Source: Sphingomonadaceae bacterium
GTDB taxonomy: Bacteria; Pseudomonadota; Alphaproteobacteria; Sphingomonadales; Sphingomonadaceae
Assembly (NCBI GenBank): GCA_025056155.1
Contig: JANWWL010000001.1
Location: 1-64,000 of the forward strand
Length of the DNA stretch: 64,000 nucleotides
Reading direction: 5' to 3'
Each line of letters begins with the position of its first letter. Positions within the stretch are counted from its first letter, which is position 1. The notes beneath the pieces were generated by a model. The model made no database searches. It was not told the origin of the DNA and saw only the letters and a list, made by a program, of their open reading frames with translations. Of the stretch, positions 1-10,685 are shown in pieces. A program made the position numbers and the translations under genes.

Positions 1-1092
1 CGGGAAGCGCACCTCGACGCGCCGCGCCTTGGGGCTCGCGACGTACGGGATGCGGCAGGCGGCCGAGCGGTTGCGCGCCGAATACGCGAGGTTGATCGGC
101 GCCTCGAACCCGGGCACCAGCCGCTTGTAGGAGTTCGTGCCCGGATTGGTGATCGCGTTGAGCGCCTTTGCGTGCTTGATGATGCCGCCGATGTAGTAGA
201 GCGCGAACTCCGAGAGCCCGGAGTAGAGGTTGCCCGCGAAGAGGTTGTTGCCCCCCTTCCACACCGACTGGTGCACGTGCATGCCCGAGCCGTTGTCGCC
301 GACGATCGGCTTCGGCATGAAGGTCGCGGTCTTGCCGTAGGAGGCGGCGACGTTCCAGACGGTGTACTTCAGAATCTGCATCCAGTCGGCGCGCTGAACG
401 TGCGGCGCAAAGCGCGTGCCGACCTCGTTCTGGCCGGCGGCGGCCACCTCGTGGTGGTGCACCTCGACCTCCACGCCCTGTTTCTCCAGCGCGAGCGCAA
501 TCGCGTTGCGGATGTCGAGCAGAGTGTCGGTCGGCGGCACCGGAAAATAGCCGCCTTTCACCGGTGCGCGGTGGCCCATGTTGCCCGACTCGTACTCGAT
601 CCCGGAGGACCACGGCGCTTCCTCCGACTTGATCTTCACGAAGCACCCGGACATGTCGACGTTCCAGGTGACGCTGTCGAAGATGAAGAACTCGGGCTCC
701 GGACCGAAGTAGGCGACGTCGCCGAGCCCGGTCGACTTGAGATAGGCCTCGGCGCGCTTGGCGATCCCCCGCGGGCAGCGGTTGTAGGGCTTGCCGTCGG
801 CCGGCTCGATCACGTCGCAGGTGATGTTGAGCATCGGCTCGTCGCTGAACGGGTCCATGCGCGCGGTCGTCGGATCGGGCACGAGCAGCATGTCGGAGGC
901 CTGAATGCCCTTCCAGCCGGCGATCGACGAGCCGTCGAACGCGTGGCCGTGCTCGAACTTGTCCTTCGTGAAATAGCGCGCCGGCACGGTGACGTGCTGC
1001 TCTTTTCCGCGCGTGTCGGTGAAGCGCAGGTCGACGAACTTGACTTCCTTGTCCTTGATCAGCTTGAAAACGTCATCGGGCGTCATCGCCAT
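1..1092 (-). CDS. glnA: Glutamine synthetase type I, N-terminal ~364 residues (cut by window edge)
   Basis: Glutamine synthetase makes glutamine from glutamate, ammonia and ATP in the cytosol. The visible part holds the beta-grasp N-terminal domain ([18 protein letters not shown], then DGSSIAGW) and most of the catalytic domain: the metal ligands in GPEPEFF, the nucleotide loop [13 protein letters not shown] and the SYKRLVPG and YSARNRSA segments. The C-terminal ~105 residues, including the usual adenylylation tyrosine, lie outside the window. The ATG at 1092 has an AGGAG 6-10 bases upstream and gives the family N terminus. A sigma-54 promoter and NtrC-like sites lie upstream. The neighbouring rhodanese gene recalls beta/gammaproteobacterial glnA loci, and the gcg/ctc-rich codon use differs from genes beyond 5.4 kb. 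Confidence 0.96.
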   Translation of the reverse strand, partial: MAMTPDDVFKLIKDKEVKFVDLRFTDTRGKEQHVTVPARYFTKDKFEHGHAFDGSSIAGWKGIQASDMLLVPDPTTARMDPFSDEPMLNITCDVIEPADGKPYNRCPRGIAKRAEAYLKSTGLGDVAYFGPEPEFFIFDSVTWNVDMSGCFVKIKSEEAPWSSGIEYESGNMGHRAPVKGGYFPVPPTDTLLDIRNAIALALEKQGVEVEVHHHEVAAAGQNEVGTRFAPHVQRADWMQILKYTVWNVAASYGKTATFMPKPIVGDNGSGMHVHQSVWKGGNNLFAGNLYSGLSEFALYYIGGIIKHAKALNAITNPGTNSYKRLVPGFEAPINLAYSARNRSAACRIPYVASPKARRVEVRFP

Positions 1093-1154
1093 TCGCAATC
1101 TCCTGAACGGGTGAATAGACAGGCTGGGCGCACCAGCCCGGACCAGCCGCTTCC

Positions 1155-1170
1155 TGCAGGATCCGTACCA
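1155..1170 (-). promoter_or_regulatory. Candidate sigma-54 (-24/-12) promoter of glnA
   Basis: Read on the minus strand, the sequence TGGTACGGATCCTGCA fits the sigma-54 consensus TGGCACG-N4-TTGCA at the invariant GG and GC, with exactly ten bases between them. It lies 63 bases upstream of the glnA ATG. NtrC-like sites sit about 70 bases further upstream, the geometry expected for an enhancer-activated nitrogen-regulated promoter. The assignment is from sequence alone. Confidence 0.72.
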
Positions 1171-1210
1171 TGCCCCATCTCGGTACCGCTTCCTTCTGGG
1201 AACGATCAGA

Positions 1211-1253
1211 CTGGTGCAATTCTAGACGCCCTAGGCGCACTTTATTGGTGCAA
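1211..1253. promoter_or_regulatory. NtrC-like enhancer sites upstream of glnA
   Basis: At 1235-1253 the sequence GCGCACTTTATTGGTGCAA is a near match to the dyad NtrC site (TGCACY-N5-GGTGCA) known from enterobacterial glnA promoters. A second TGGTGCAA half site lies at 1212-1219. Both are roughly 60-110 bases upstream of the expected glnA transcription start, so phosphorylated NtrC could loop to the sigma-54 promoter. The matching ntrBC genes of this window are at 17.1-19.7 kb, but the left arm may come from another genome. Confidence 0.62.
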
Positions 1254-1307
1254 TCCAAGATTTTCCGCACCTTCGTAGTGCATGTCTGGCGTGCCTATAA
1301 TGCGACG

Positions 1308-1742
1308 ATGGAAGAGATCCGCAGGAAAGCGAGAGAGCGCGGCGCCCAACTGAATCTGCCTTTCGCTGGGGCGCTGTTGCCTGCCGAAGCCTACGCCCTG
1401 ATGCGGGCGGGGGCGGTGCTCGTCGACGTGAGGACGAAGCCGGAGCTCGAACTGGTCGGCTCGATCCCCGGCGCGGTCTGGATCGAGTGGAACTTCTATC
1501 CGCAGGGTCGCAACCCCCGCTTTCTGGAAGAGCTGAGCGAAAAGGTGCCGAAGGACGTCCCGGTGATGTTCCTGTGCCGCTCCGGCGGCCGGTCGCATCA
1601 GGCGGCGATCGCAGCGACACAGGCCGGCTGGCGCGAGGCGTACAACGTGCTCGAAGGCTTCGAAGGCGACAAGGACGCCGAAGGACACCGCGGCACGCTG
1701 GGCGGCTGGCGCAAGGCGGGGCTTCCCTGGGTTCAGAGCTAG
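1308..1742 (+). CDS. Rhodanese-like sulfurtransferase
   Basis: Single-domain rhodanese of 144 residues. The active-site loop CRSGGRS begins at Cys90, and LVDVRTKPEL and GSIPGAVWIEW are the usual CH2A and CH2B segments. The family carries sulfane sulfur on the loop cysteine; the donor and acceptor here are unknown. The short N-terminal region (about 25 residues) is charged and not a signal peptide. The chosen ATG at 1308 keeps the whole domain; the longer in-frame start at 1170 would read through the glnA control region. A TATAAT box at 1296-1301 ends only six bases before the ATG, so the mRNA could be leaderless. Its physiological role next to glnA is not established. Confidence 0.88.
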   Translation: MEEIRRKARERGAQLNLPFAGALLPAEAYALMRAGAVLVDVRTKPELELVGSIPGAVWIEWNFYPQGRNPRFLEELSEKVPKDVPVMFLCRSGGRSHQAAIAATQAGWREAYNVLEGFEGDKDAEGHRGTLGGWRKAGLPWVQS

Positions 1743-1757
1743 CGCGGGAATTCCCCC

Positions 1758-2558
1758 TTACGGCGGGCTCCATCGCACCCAGCCCGTCTCCGCGGTCACG
1801 AGCACCACGGCGCCGAAGACGATGCGGTACCAGGCAAACGGCGTGAAGTCGCGGGTGGCGACGTAGCGCAACAGCCAGCGGATCACGAGCATCGCCGAGA
1901 CGAACGCGGCCGACAGACCCGTCGCGAACACCGGCAGATCGGCCGCCGAGAACAGCGCCCGGTTCGACCACAGGTCCCACGAGCCGGCCGCAACGAGCGT
2001 CGGCACCGCGAGAAAGAACGAGAATTCGGTCGCCGCGCGGCGCGAAAGACCGAAGAGCATCCCGCCGATGATGGTCGCGCCCGCCCGCGAAACTCCCGGC
2101 ACGAGCGCAAAGCACTGGGCAAGACCGACCTTCAGCGCATCGGTCGCGCACATCGCGTCGACGCTCGCGACGCGCGGCGGCGCATGCCCGCGCCGCTCGA
2201 CCCAGAGGATGACGAGTCCGCCCGCGACGAAGGCGCCGGCCACCGCGGCCGGTGCGAAAAGGTGCGCCTTGATCGCCGCGCCGAAGGCGACGCCGAGCAG
2301 CGCCGCCGGCAGAAAAGCGATCGCGAGGTTGCGCCACAGGACGGGATCCACGCGGAAGAACCGCGAGCGGTATTCCCACAGCACCGCGAGCATCGCGCCG
2401 CTCTGGATCGCGACGTGAAAAACCTTGCCGCGCTCGCCGTTCACGCCGAGCAGGTCGCCCGCGAGGATGAGGTGTCCGGTGCTCGAAATCGGCAGGAACT
2501 CGGTGAGCCCCTCGACGATCCCGAGGATGAGCGCGTCGGCAAGCGTCGGATCGCGCAT
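1758..2558 (-). CDS. uppP: Undecaprenyl-diphosphatase UppP (BacA family)
   Basis: Integral membrane phosphatase that converts undecaprenyl diphosphate to the monophosphate, recycling the lipid carrier for peptidoglycan and other envelope polymers; in this family it also gives bacitracin tolerance. The 266 residues show both signature blocks: [16 protein letters not shown] near the N terminus (catalytic Glu and the SSTGH motif) and [13 protein letters not shown] in the middle (catalytic Arg). About seven or eight hydrophobic spans and the length match the family. It lies 16 bases downstream of the alpha/beta hydrolase on the same strand, so both may be cotranscribed with thiC. Codon use is of the left-arm type. 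Confidence 0.96.
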   Translation of the reverse strand: MRDPTLADALILGIVEGLTEFLPISSTGHLILAGDLLGVNGERGKVFHVAIQSGAMLAVLWEYRSRFFRVDPVLWRNLAIAFLPAALLGVAFGAAIKAHLFAPAAVAGAFVAGGLVILWVERRGHAPPRVASVDAMCATDALKVGLAQCFALVPGVSRAGATIIGGMLFGLSRRAATEFSFFLAVPTLVAAGSWDLWSNRALFSAADLPVFATGLSAAFVSAMLVIRWLLRYVATRDFTPFAWYRIVFGAVVLVTAETGWVRWSPP

Positions 2559-2574
2559 GTCGCGCGCGATGGTA

Positions 2575-3411
2575 TCAGCCTGCCGATTGCTCGCCGATGA
2601 AAGCGCGCACCGCGGGCCAGAAGAGCGGATGCGCGTCCGTGCTGTTGTGCCCGGCCCCGGGCAGGCGCACGCGGCGCACCGGCCCGCCCCAGGCGGCGAG
2701 CAAGCGCTCGGCGTGCGCGGTCGGGATCACTTCGTCGCGCTCGGCGAGCAGCGCGAGCACCGGCTGCGCGATTCGAGGCGCGAGCGCGATCGAGTCGAAC
2801 CGGTGCCGCAGCAGCCAATCCACCGGAAGCCAGGGGTAATAGTGCTTCGCGACCGCGGCGAGGCTGTCGAACGGGGCGACGAGCACGAGCGCGCGCACCG
2901 GTCTTTGCGCGGCGAGCGCGACCGCCACGCCGCTTCCGAGGCTTCGGCCGAAGGCGAAGATCCGGTTGCGATCGACCCCCGGCAGCCGCACCGCGTGGTC
3001 GTAGAGCCGGATCGCGTCGGCGACGAGCGCTTTCTCCGAGGGTTTACCGGTGCTCGCCCCGTAGCCGCGGTAGTCGGCGAGCAGCCAGCCGACGCCGGGC
3101 GTCTCGCCGCGCCCGGGATCGCCGATCCGCTCGAGCATCCAGGATACTTCCTCGGCGTTTCCGCCGAAGTAGAGCACGAGCGGACCGTCCGCGCGCACGC
3201 GCCAGGCGTGCAGCCGCTCGCCCTCGGGCGTCGAGAGCACAATTTCCTCGGCCGCCGGAAAGCGCCCGAGGAGCTCGGCGCGCCGCGCCTGCGTGATCGG
3301 CTGGCGGTGGAAGATGAGCGCGTCCTGCGCGAGGTAGAGCACGAGCGGCAGGCCGACCGCGACCGCAAGCGCCCCCTTGGCGAGCGAGACCGCAAGTCTC
3401 TCGCCCGCCAC
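2575..3411 (-). CDS. Membrane-anchored alpha/beta hydrolase, BEM46/ABHD13-like
   Basis: Alpha/beta hydrolase of about 278 residues with one N-terminal membrane anchor (residues ~11-35) before the soluble domain. The nucleophile elbow is GRSLGSG (Ser157), the likely acid is Asp226 in AERDEVIP and the base His255 in GAGHNSTD. The oxyanion region is YFGGNAEE and the DYRGYGAS block is typical of the BEM46 group. The substrate is unknown. The GTG start at 3411, eight bases after the thiC stop, is the only start that keeps the anchor; its ribosome binding site is weak, so it may be translated by coupling to thiC. The reading frame stays open far upstream, but that part is the thiC shadow. Confidence 0.82.
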   Translation of the reverse strand: MAGERLAVSLAKGALAVAVGLPLVLYLAQDALIFHRQPITQARRAELLGRFPAAEEIVLSTPEGERLHAWRVRADGPLVLYFGGNAEEVSWMLERIGDPGRGETPGVGWLLADYRGYGASTGKPSEKALVADAIRLYDHAVRLPGVDRNRIFAFGRSLGSGVAVALAAQRPVRALVLVAPFDSLAAVAKHYYPWLPVDWLLRHRFDSIALAPRIAQPVLALLAERDEVIPTAHAERLLAAWGGPVRRVRLPGAGHNSTDAHPLFWPAVRAFIGEQSAG

Positions 3412-3419
3412 CGCGCGCG

Positions 3420-5393
<1,974 letters not shown>

Positions 5394-5466
5394 TTTCACG
5401 CTAGGGCGGGGACGCCCGCCTGACAAGAGCTTGCCGCGGTGCGCCGGGCCTGCCACCGCAGCGGGC

Positions 5467-6357
5467 ATGACGACGGAGCCCACGACGCACCGGGGGCACG
5501 AGATGGCGGAGGCCGAGTTCGCCGCCGCGCTGGCCACGGGCCGGCTCCATCACGCTTGGCTTGTGACCGGCCCCCGGGGGATCGGCAAGCGGGCGCTGGC
5601 CGATCACCTGGTCTTGAGGCTGCTGGGGCCTGCGGCCGGCCCGCTGGTCGCCGCGGGCAGCCACCCGGACCTTCGGGTCCTTGCCCCGCCGGCCGAGGGT
5701 CGCGCCAGCGGCACCATTCCCGTCGACGAGGTGCGCGCCTTGCGGCCCTTCCTGCACGCCCATCCGTCGCTCGCGGCGTTTCGCGTGGTGGTGTTCGACA
5801 CGGCCGACGACCTCGCCCGACCGGCCGCCAACGCGCTGCTCAAGGAACTCGAGGAGCCGGCCCCGCGCACCGTGATGCTGCTGTTGAGCCACGTGCCCGG
5901 CCGGCTGCCGGCCACCATCCGCTCGCGCTGCCGGCGCCTGCACCTGCCGCCCCGGCCGGCGGAAGAGGTGGAGCGGCTCCTGGCGCAGGCCCGCCCTGAC
6001 CTGCCCGATACGGCGCGACGGACGCTCGCGCGGCTGGCCCGTGGGGCGCCGGGCTTGGCCCTCGAGCTGGCCGAGGCGCGCGCCCACGAGCTCGTCGCGG
6101 CGCTGGGCACCGAACCGCCCGAGGTCGTCGCCCGCCGCTTCGCCCAGGCCGACGAGCGTTGGCGGCTGCTGCTCGAGATCGTGCCGCGGCTCGTGGCCGA
6201 CCTGGCCCGTCGGCGGGCCGATCCGGCTCTGGCCGAGCGTTGGGCGGAGGCCCAGGACCTCGCCGCTTCGGCCCTTCGCCTCAATCTTCCGCCCCTGCCC
6301 ACGGCCTTGGCACTCGCCCGCCTGGCCACCCCGCCCGAGGCCCATCCCCACCCATGA
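5467..6357 (+). CDS. holB: DNA polymerase III delta prime subunit
   Basis: Clamp-loader subunit of the replicative polymerase. The 296 residues begin with the usual region (LHHAWLVTGPRGIGK, a Walker-A-like loop at residues 35-41) and contain AAGSHPDLRVL, the NALLKELEEP helix and the SRC sensor (TIRSRCRRL). The four-cysteine zinc module of the E. coli protein is absent, which I believe is common in alphaproteobacteria. The ATG at 5467 was chosen over one at 5431 because it sits nearer the conserved start. The gene overlaps metG by four bases (ATGA). In alphaproteobacteria tmk usually precedes holB; here thiC lies there instead, on the other strand. Confidence 0.92.
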   Translation: MTTEPTTHRGHEMAEAEFAAALATGRLHHAWLVTGPRGIGKRALADHLVLRLLGPAAGPLVAAGSHPDLRVLAPPAEGRASGTIPVDEVRALRPFLHAHPSLAAFRVVVFDTADDLARPAANALLKELEEPAPRTVMLLLSHVPGRLPATIRSRCRRLHLPPRPAEEVERLLAQARPDLPDTARRTLARLARGAPGLALELAEARAHELVAALGTEPPEVVARRFAQADERWRLLLEIVPRLVADLARRRADPALAERWAEAQDLAASALRLNLPPLPTALALARLATPPEAHPHP

Positions 6358-7883
6358 CCGGCGAGCCCTTCTTCGTCACCACCGCCATCTCCTATCCCAA
6401 CGGGCGGCCCCATATCGGCCACGCCTACGAAGCGATCGCCACGGATTGGCTGGCGCGCTTCGCGCGCCTCGATGGGCGCGCCGTGTTCTTCCTGACGGGC
6501 ACCGACGAGCACGGGTTGAAGATCGCCCAGGCCGCCCGCGCCCGGGGGCTGAGTCCGCGCGCCTTCGTGGACGAGATGTCGTCCCTGTTCCGCAAGATGG
6601 CCGAGGATCTTCGGATCAGCTTCGACCGCTTCATCCGCACCACCGACCCCGACCATCGCGTCTGCGCCCAGGCGCTGTGGCAACGGATGGCGGCGAACGG
6701 CGACCTGTACCTCGGCCGCTACGAGGGCTGGTATTCGGTTCGCGACGAAGCCTTCTGGGACGAAGCCGACACCACGCTCGACGCCGACGGGGTCCGCCGG
6801 GCCCCGACCGGCACCGAGGTGACCTGGACGGTCGAGGAAAGCTGGTTCTTCCGTCTGTCACGCTATCAGGAACGCCTGCTCGACCTCTACGACCGGCACC
6901 CCGAGTTCGTACAACCCGCGTTCCGCCTCAACGAGATGCGGGCTTTCGTGGAGAGGGGGCTTAAGGACCTGTCGGTCAGCCGCACGAGCTTCGACTGGGG
7001 CATTCCCGTGCCCGGCGCCCCGGGCCACGTGATGTACGTGTGGGTGGATGCGCTGGCCAATTATCTCACCCCCACACGCTTCTGGACGGGGGAGGGGGGG
7101 TGGCCCTGGCCGGCCCAGCTGCACGTGATCGGCAAGGACGTGATGCGCTTCCACGCCGTCTACTGGCCGGCCTTCCTCATGTCGGCCGGGCTGCCGCTGC
7201 CGCGCCGCGTGTTCGGCCACGGCTTCATCCTGAACCGGGGAGAGAAGATGTCGAAATCGGCCGGCAACGTGGTGGAGCCGTCGGAGCTCGTGCAGGCCTT
7301 CGGGCTGGATGCCGTGCGCCACTTCCTGCTGCGCGCCATTCCCTTCGGCCAAGACGGCGAGTGGAGCCCCGAGGCCATCGCGGCGCGAGCCAACGCCGAG
7401 CTGGCCAACGATCTGGGCAACCTGGCGCAACGCGTCCTGTCGATGATCGTGCGCACCTGTGGCGGGCGGATGCCATCGGCCAGGCCCGCAACGCCGGAAG
7501 ACGAAGCCCTGGCGGCCCGAGCCCGGGCGCTGCTGCCGGCCTGCCGTTCGGCGCACGAGGCCGTGCGGCCGGATCTGGCCCTGGAGGCCATCTGGGACAT
7601 GGTGGCGGCCACCAACCTCTACCTCACCCGCCAGGCGCCTTGGACCGTACGGCGGACGGATCCGGCCCGGGCCGAGGCCATCCTGTGGCGTGCGGCCGAT
7701 GCGCTGCGCCGGGTGGGGCTGCTGCTCCAGGCCTCGATCCCCGACACGGCCGCCCGCCTCCTCGACCAACTGGCCGTGCCGGCCGGCGCGCGGGGATTCG
7801 CCGGGTTCGACACGCCGGTCCCGACCGGAACGCCCGTGCCCGAGCCGCGCCCGCTCTTCCCCCGGCTGGAGCTGCCGGCCTAG
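6354..7883 (+). CDS. metG: Methionyl-tRNA synthetase, short form
   Basis: Charges tRNA-Met with methionine. The 509-residue protein has the class I signatures PHIGH (residues 19-23) and EKMSKS (about residue 298), plus the conserved TGTDEHG and YVWVDALANY blocks. The zinc knuckle and the C-terminal dimerization/tRNA-binding domain of the long E. coli type are missing, as in the shorter alphaproteobacterial and mycobacterial enzymes. Its ATG overlaps the holB stop (ATGA), and its TAG overlaps the convergent antiporter stop. Together with tatD and the MBL gene that follow, this is a conserved alphaproteobacterial order, interrupted here by the antiporter on the opposite strand. Confidence 0.96.
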   Translation: MTGEPFFVTTAISYPNGRPHIGHAYEAIATDWLARFARLDGRAVFFLTGTDEHGLKIAQAARARGLSPRAFVDEMSSLFRKMAEDLRISFDRFIRTTDPDHRVCAQALWQRMAANGDLYLGRYEGWYSVRDEAFWDEADTTLDADGVRRAPTGTEVTWTVEESWFFRLSRYQERLLDLYDRHPEFVQPAFRLNEMRAFVERGLKDLSVSRTSFDWGIPVPGAPGHVMYVWVDALANYLTPTRFWTGEGGWPWPAQLHVIGKDVMRFHAVYWPAFLMSAGLPLPRRVFGHGFILNRGEKMSKSAGNVVEPSELVQAFGLDAVRHFLLRAIPFGQDGEWSPEAIAARANAELANDLGNLAQRVLSMIVRTCGGRMPSARPATPEDEALAARARALLPACRSAHEAVRPDLALEAIWDMVAATNLYLTRQAPWTVRRTDPARAEAILWRAADALRRVGLLLQASIPDTAARLLDQLAVPAGARGFAGFDTPVPTGTPVPEPRPLFPRLELPA

Positions 7884-8878
7884 CCTCGGCCCAGCAGGAA
7901 GGCCGTGTAGCCGACGTAGCCCGCCAACAGCGCCAGTCCTTCGCCGCGCGAGACGCGGCCGTTGATCGCGAACAGGAAGAGCAGGATTGACGCGCTCACC
8001 ATCGTGCCAAGGTCGGCCCACCCCATTTCGGGCGGCAGGATGGTGGGGGCCACCAGCGCCGTGATCCCGCCGATGCCCATCACATTGTAGATGTTCGAGC
8101 CCAGGACATTGCCGACCGCGATGTCGGTCTGGCGGCGGATGGCGGCCACCAGCGACGTCACGAACTCGGGCAAGGAGGTACCGACCGCGACGACGGTCAG
8201 GCCAATCGCCGCCTCCGACAGGCCCACGAGCCGCGCAAGATCGACCGCGGCCCGCACCAACGTGCGACCACCCAGGACGACGAGAGCGAGACCCCCCAAG
8301 GCCACGAGGAGGGGACCCAGGATGCCCACGACGTCGCGCCGCAGCGGGCCGTGCAAGCCTCGGTCCACCAACTCGACCGCTTCGCCCTTGTCAAATGCGG
8401 CCGTGTGTCCGGCGCGGGCCACCTGCTGCGGGCGGCGTTCCTCGTGATAGGCCAGCGCAAGGTAGAGGATGAGCCCGGCCGCCAGCACCGCGCCCACGCT
8501 CCGCCCGTAGCCCAACGACAGCCCGGCGGCCGAGAAGAGAAGGGCGGTGCCCACCATCAGCGCCCCGTCGCGGCGCAGCGCCCGGGCCGAGACGGACAAG
8601 GGCGTGATGGCGGCGGAAAGCCCCAGCACCAACAAGATGTTGGCGATGTTGGATCCTACGATGTTGCCGATTGCGATACCGGGCGACCCGGCGCGCGCGG
8701 CCTCAACCGACGTCACCAGTTCCGGGGTCGAGGTGCCGAAGCCCACGAGGGTGAGCCCGATGAGGAGGGGCGAGACGCCCAGCCGCTCGGCCGTGCGCAC
8801 CGCGCCCCGGACCAGGAGCTCCCCTCCGCCCATCAGCAGCAGGAGGCCCAGCAGCAGAAGACCCAGGGTGGCCGCCAT
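7880..8878 (-). CDS. Calcium/sodium antiporter, CaCA family (YrbG-like)
   Basis: Inner-membrane cation/Ca exchanger of 332 residues with two homologous halves of about five membrane spans. Each half carries an alpha repeat: GFGTSTPELVTS with GNIVGSNIANILLVLG in the first, and AVGTSLPEFVTS with GNVLGSNIYNVMGIGG in the second. The acidic and serine/asparagine residues in these repeats bind the ions. The hydrophilic loop between halves is short. The ATG at 8878 (MAATLG) was preferred because the 38 residues before it in the open frame are arginine/proline-rich and unlike the family. It is transcribed against metG and divergently from tatD. Confidence 0.92.
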   Translation of the reverse strand: MAATLGLLLLGLLLLMGGGELLVRGAVRTAERLGVSPLLIGLTLVGFGTSTPELVTSVEAARAGSPGIAIGNIVGSNIANILLVLGLSAAITPLSVSARALRRDGALMVGTALLFSAAGLSLGYGRSVGAVLAAGLILYLALAYHEERRPQQVARAGHTAAFDKGEAVELVDRGLHGPLRRDVVGILGPLLVALGGLALVVLGGRTLVRAAVDLARLVGLSEAAIGLTVVAVGTSLPEFVTSLVAAIRRQTDIAVGNVLGSNIYNVMGIGGITALVAPTILPPEMGWADLGTMVSASILLFLFAINGRVSRGEGLALLAGYVGYTAFLLGRG

Positions 8879-8963
8879 GCGACCGGGCCATCGCGCGCGG
8901 CCCTCGTGAAGGCAAGGCCGCACCCGATTGCACCCGTGCCGCCCAGGGGGCAGAGGTGCGGCG

Positions 8964-9752
8964 ATGCCGATCGACAGCCACTGCCACCTCAACTATCCGG
9001 GCCTCGTCGAGGACGAGGCCGGGGTTCTTGCCCGGGCGCGGGCAGCGGGCGTCCGGGGATTGCTGAACGTGGCAACCCGCCCGGCCGAATGGCCGGCGGT
9101 CGTGGGCGCGGCGGATCGGCATGCCGACGTATGGGCCACCGTGGGCGTCCACCCGCACGAGGCCAATGCGCACGCCGATCTCGCGGTGGATGACCTCGTC
9201 GAGGCCGCCCGCCACCCGCGCGTGGTGGCCATCGGTGAAACCGGCCTCGACTACCATGACGACCGGTCGGACCGCGCCGCGCAGCGGCAGTTGTTCCGGC
9301 GCCACCTGATGGCCGCCCAGGAACTGGGCCTGCCCGTGGTGGTCCACAGCCGGGATGCCGAGGAGGATACCGTGCGCCTGCTCGCGGAAGCCGCCGCGCG
9401 CGGACCGCTGGCGTTCGTGATGCACTGCTTCACAGGCTCCCCATGGTTGGCTCATCAGGCCCTTGCGCTGGGCGGCTACATTTCGTTCTCAGGGATTCTC
9501 ACCTTCCGCAGTGCCGGCGCCTTGCGGGAAGTGGCGGCCGGCCTGCCGGCGGACCGTCTGCTCGTGGAGACGGATGCGCCCTTCCTGGCCCCCGTGCCGC
9601 TTCGGGGGCGCACGTGCGAGCCGGCCTTCGTCGTCCACACGCTGCAGGCGTTGGCTCAGCTCAAGGGCGAGGAGCTCGCGGAGCTCGATCGCGTGACCAT
9701 GGCCAACACGTGCCGCCTGTTCCGCCTTGCGGAGGCCGAGTGCGCGTCCTGA
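8964..9752 (+). CDS. tatD: TatD family metal-dependent DNase/deoxyribonuclease
   Basis: Hydrolase of the amidohydrolase superfamily linked to DNA end processing and quality control. The 262 residues show the metal motif DSHCHLN at the N terminus, GVHPHEA, the conserved GETGLDYH glutamate, HSRDAEEDT, HCFTGS and the final ETDAPFLAP. Length and motif order are normal. The ATG at 8964 starts directly before the first metal motif. The gene sits in the alphaproteobacterial metG-tatD-MBL group and overlaps the next gene, which starts with GTG 13 bases before the tatD stop. Confidence 0.93.
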   Translation: MPIDSHCHLNYPGLVEDEAGVLARARAAGVRGLLNVATRPAEWPAVVGAADRHADVWATVGVHPHEANAHADLAVDDLVEAARHPRVVAIGETGLDYHDDRSDRAAQRQLFRRHLMAAQELGLPVVVHSRDAEEDTVRLLAEAAARGPLAFVMHCFTGSPWLAHQALALGGYISFSGILTFRSAGALREVAAGLPADRLLVETDAPFLAPVPLRGRTCEPAFVVHTLQALAQLKGEELAELDRVTMANTCRLFRLAEAECAS

Positions 9753-10501
9753 TGCTGGGCTCGGGCACGTCGTCGGGCGTGCCGAGGCTGGGGGGCGGTT
9801 GGGGGCGGTGCGATCCCGCCAATCCGCGCAACCGGCGGCGACGCGTGTCGCTGCTGGTGGAGCACGGGCCGATCCGTCTGCTGGTGGACACAAGCCCCGA
9901 CCTTCGCGAGCAGCTTCTGGATGCGGGGGTGAGCCGCCTCGACGCCGTGCTCTTTACCCACGACCATGCCGATCACGCCCACGGTCTCGATGACCTGCGC
10001 GGCGTGTTCCACGCAATGGGCCGGCCCGTGGACTGTTACATGGACCAGCCGACGCTGCGCACGCTTACCACGCGTTTCGCCTACGCGTTCGCGGGCGAGG
10101 GAGGCTACCCACGGATCGCCACCGCCCGTTCCCTGGAGCCCGAGCTTAGGTTCGGCGACCTTCGCGTGCGGCCGTTCCGGCAGGTCCACGGGCCCGTCAC
10201 CAGCACGGGCTACCGTTTCGAAGCCGATGGCAAGGCCGTGGCATACTCGACGGACGTCACGGACTTTCCTCCGGACAGCCGGCCGCTGCTCGAGGGCCTG
10301 GACCTGTGGATCGTCGAAGCGCTGCGACGCGAGCCGCATCCCACGCACGCGCATCTTTCGCGCACCCTGGACTGGATCGCGACCTTCCGGCCTCGGCTCG
10401 CGGTGCTGACCCACCTCGACCAGTCGATGGACCACGACGAACTCCGCGCCGAGCTGCCGCCCGGGGTGCTTCCGGGCTTCGACGGCTTCTCTTGGCCCTG
10501 A
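9740..10501 (+). CDS. MBL-fold metallo-hydrolase (PhnP/YycJ-like, downstream of tatD)
   Basis: Metallo-beta-lactamase-fold phosphodiesterase-type protein of 253 residues. It has the GSGTSSGVP N-terminal motif typical of the tatD-linked family, the metal motif HDHADH, the HGP histidine, YSTDVTDF and the final THLDQSMDH. The substrate is unknown; related enzymes cleave cyclic or linear nucleotide phosphodiesters. The GTG at 9740 gives the family N terminus (VRVLMLGSGTSSG); an ATG at 9752 is the alternative. It overlaps tatD and is followed by a small membrane protein whose ATG shares the final A of its TGA stop, which indicates translational coupling of all three. Confidence 0.88.
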   Translation: MRVLMLGSGTSSGVPRLGGGWGRCDPANPRNRRRRVSLLVEHGPIRLLVDTSPDLREQLLDAGVSRLDAVLFTHDHADHAHGLDDLRGVFHAMGRPVDCYMDQPTLRTLTTRFAYAFAGEGGYPRIATARSLEPELRFGDLRVRPFRQVHGPVTSTGYRFEADGKAVAYSTDVTDFPPDSRPLLEGLDLWIVEALRREPHPTHAHLSRTLDWIATFRPRLAVLTHLDQSMDHDELRAELPPGVLPGFDGFSWP

Positions 10502-10668
10502 TGGCGCCCGCCATCCTCACGCTGATCCTGGCGCTCGCCCTCGTGCTGGCGCTTCATCGGGGCCTGTGGGCGGATCTGGGCGCGGCCGGGGTGGTGCGGC
10601 TCGCCCTGTGGTGGGGGGTGATCCTGGGGGGCGGCGCGCTCTTGGTGCGCTGGCTGGGCTGGGCCTGA
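10501..10668 (+). CDS. Small two-span membrane protein, unknown function
   Basis: A 55-residue open frame whose ATG overlaps the stop of the MBL gene (TGATG). It encodes two hydrophobic stretches, residues ~4-21 and ~31-52, separated by a short loop with HRGLW. There is no recognisable domain. The junction and the membrane-like composition support a real coupled gene. The homologues of this locus that I recall usually end at the MBL gene, so I cannot say how widespread this is. Confidence 0.6.
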   Translation: MAPAILTLILALALVLALHRGLWADLGAAGVVRLALWWGVILGGGALLVRWLGWA

Positions 10669-10685
10669 CGGCCCCTTGGTGTGAC

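Noticed and set aside
172-1278. Plus-strand open frame of 368 codons opposite glnA
   Set aside because: Shadow of glnA; the minus-strand frame is a highly conserved enzyme.
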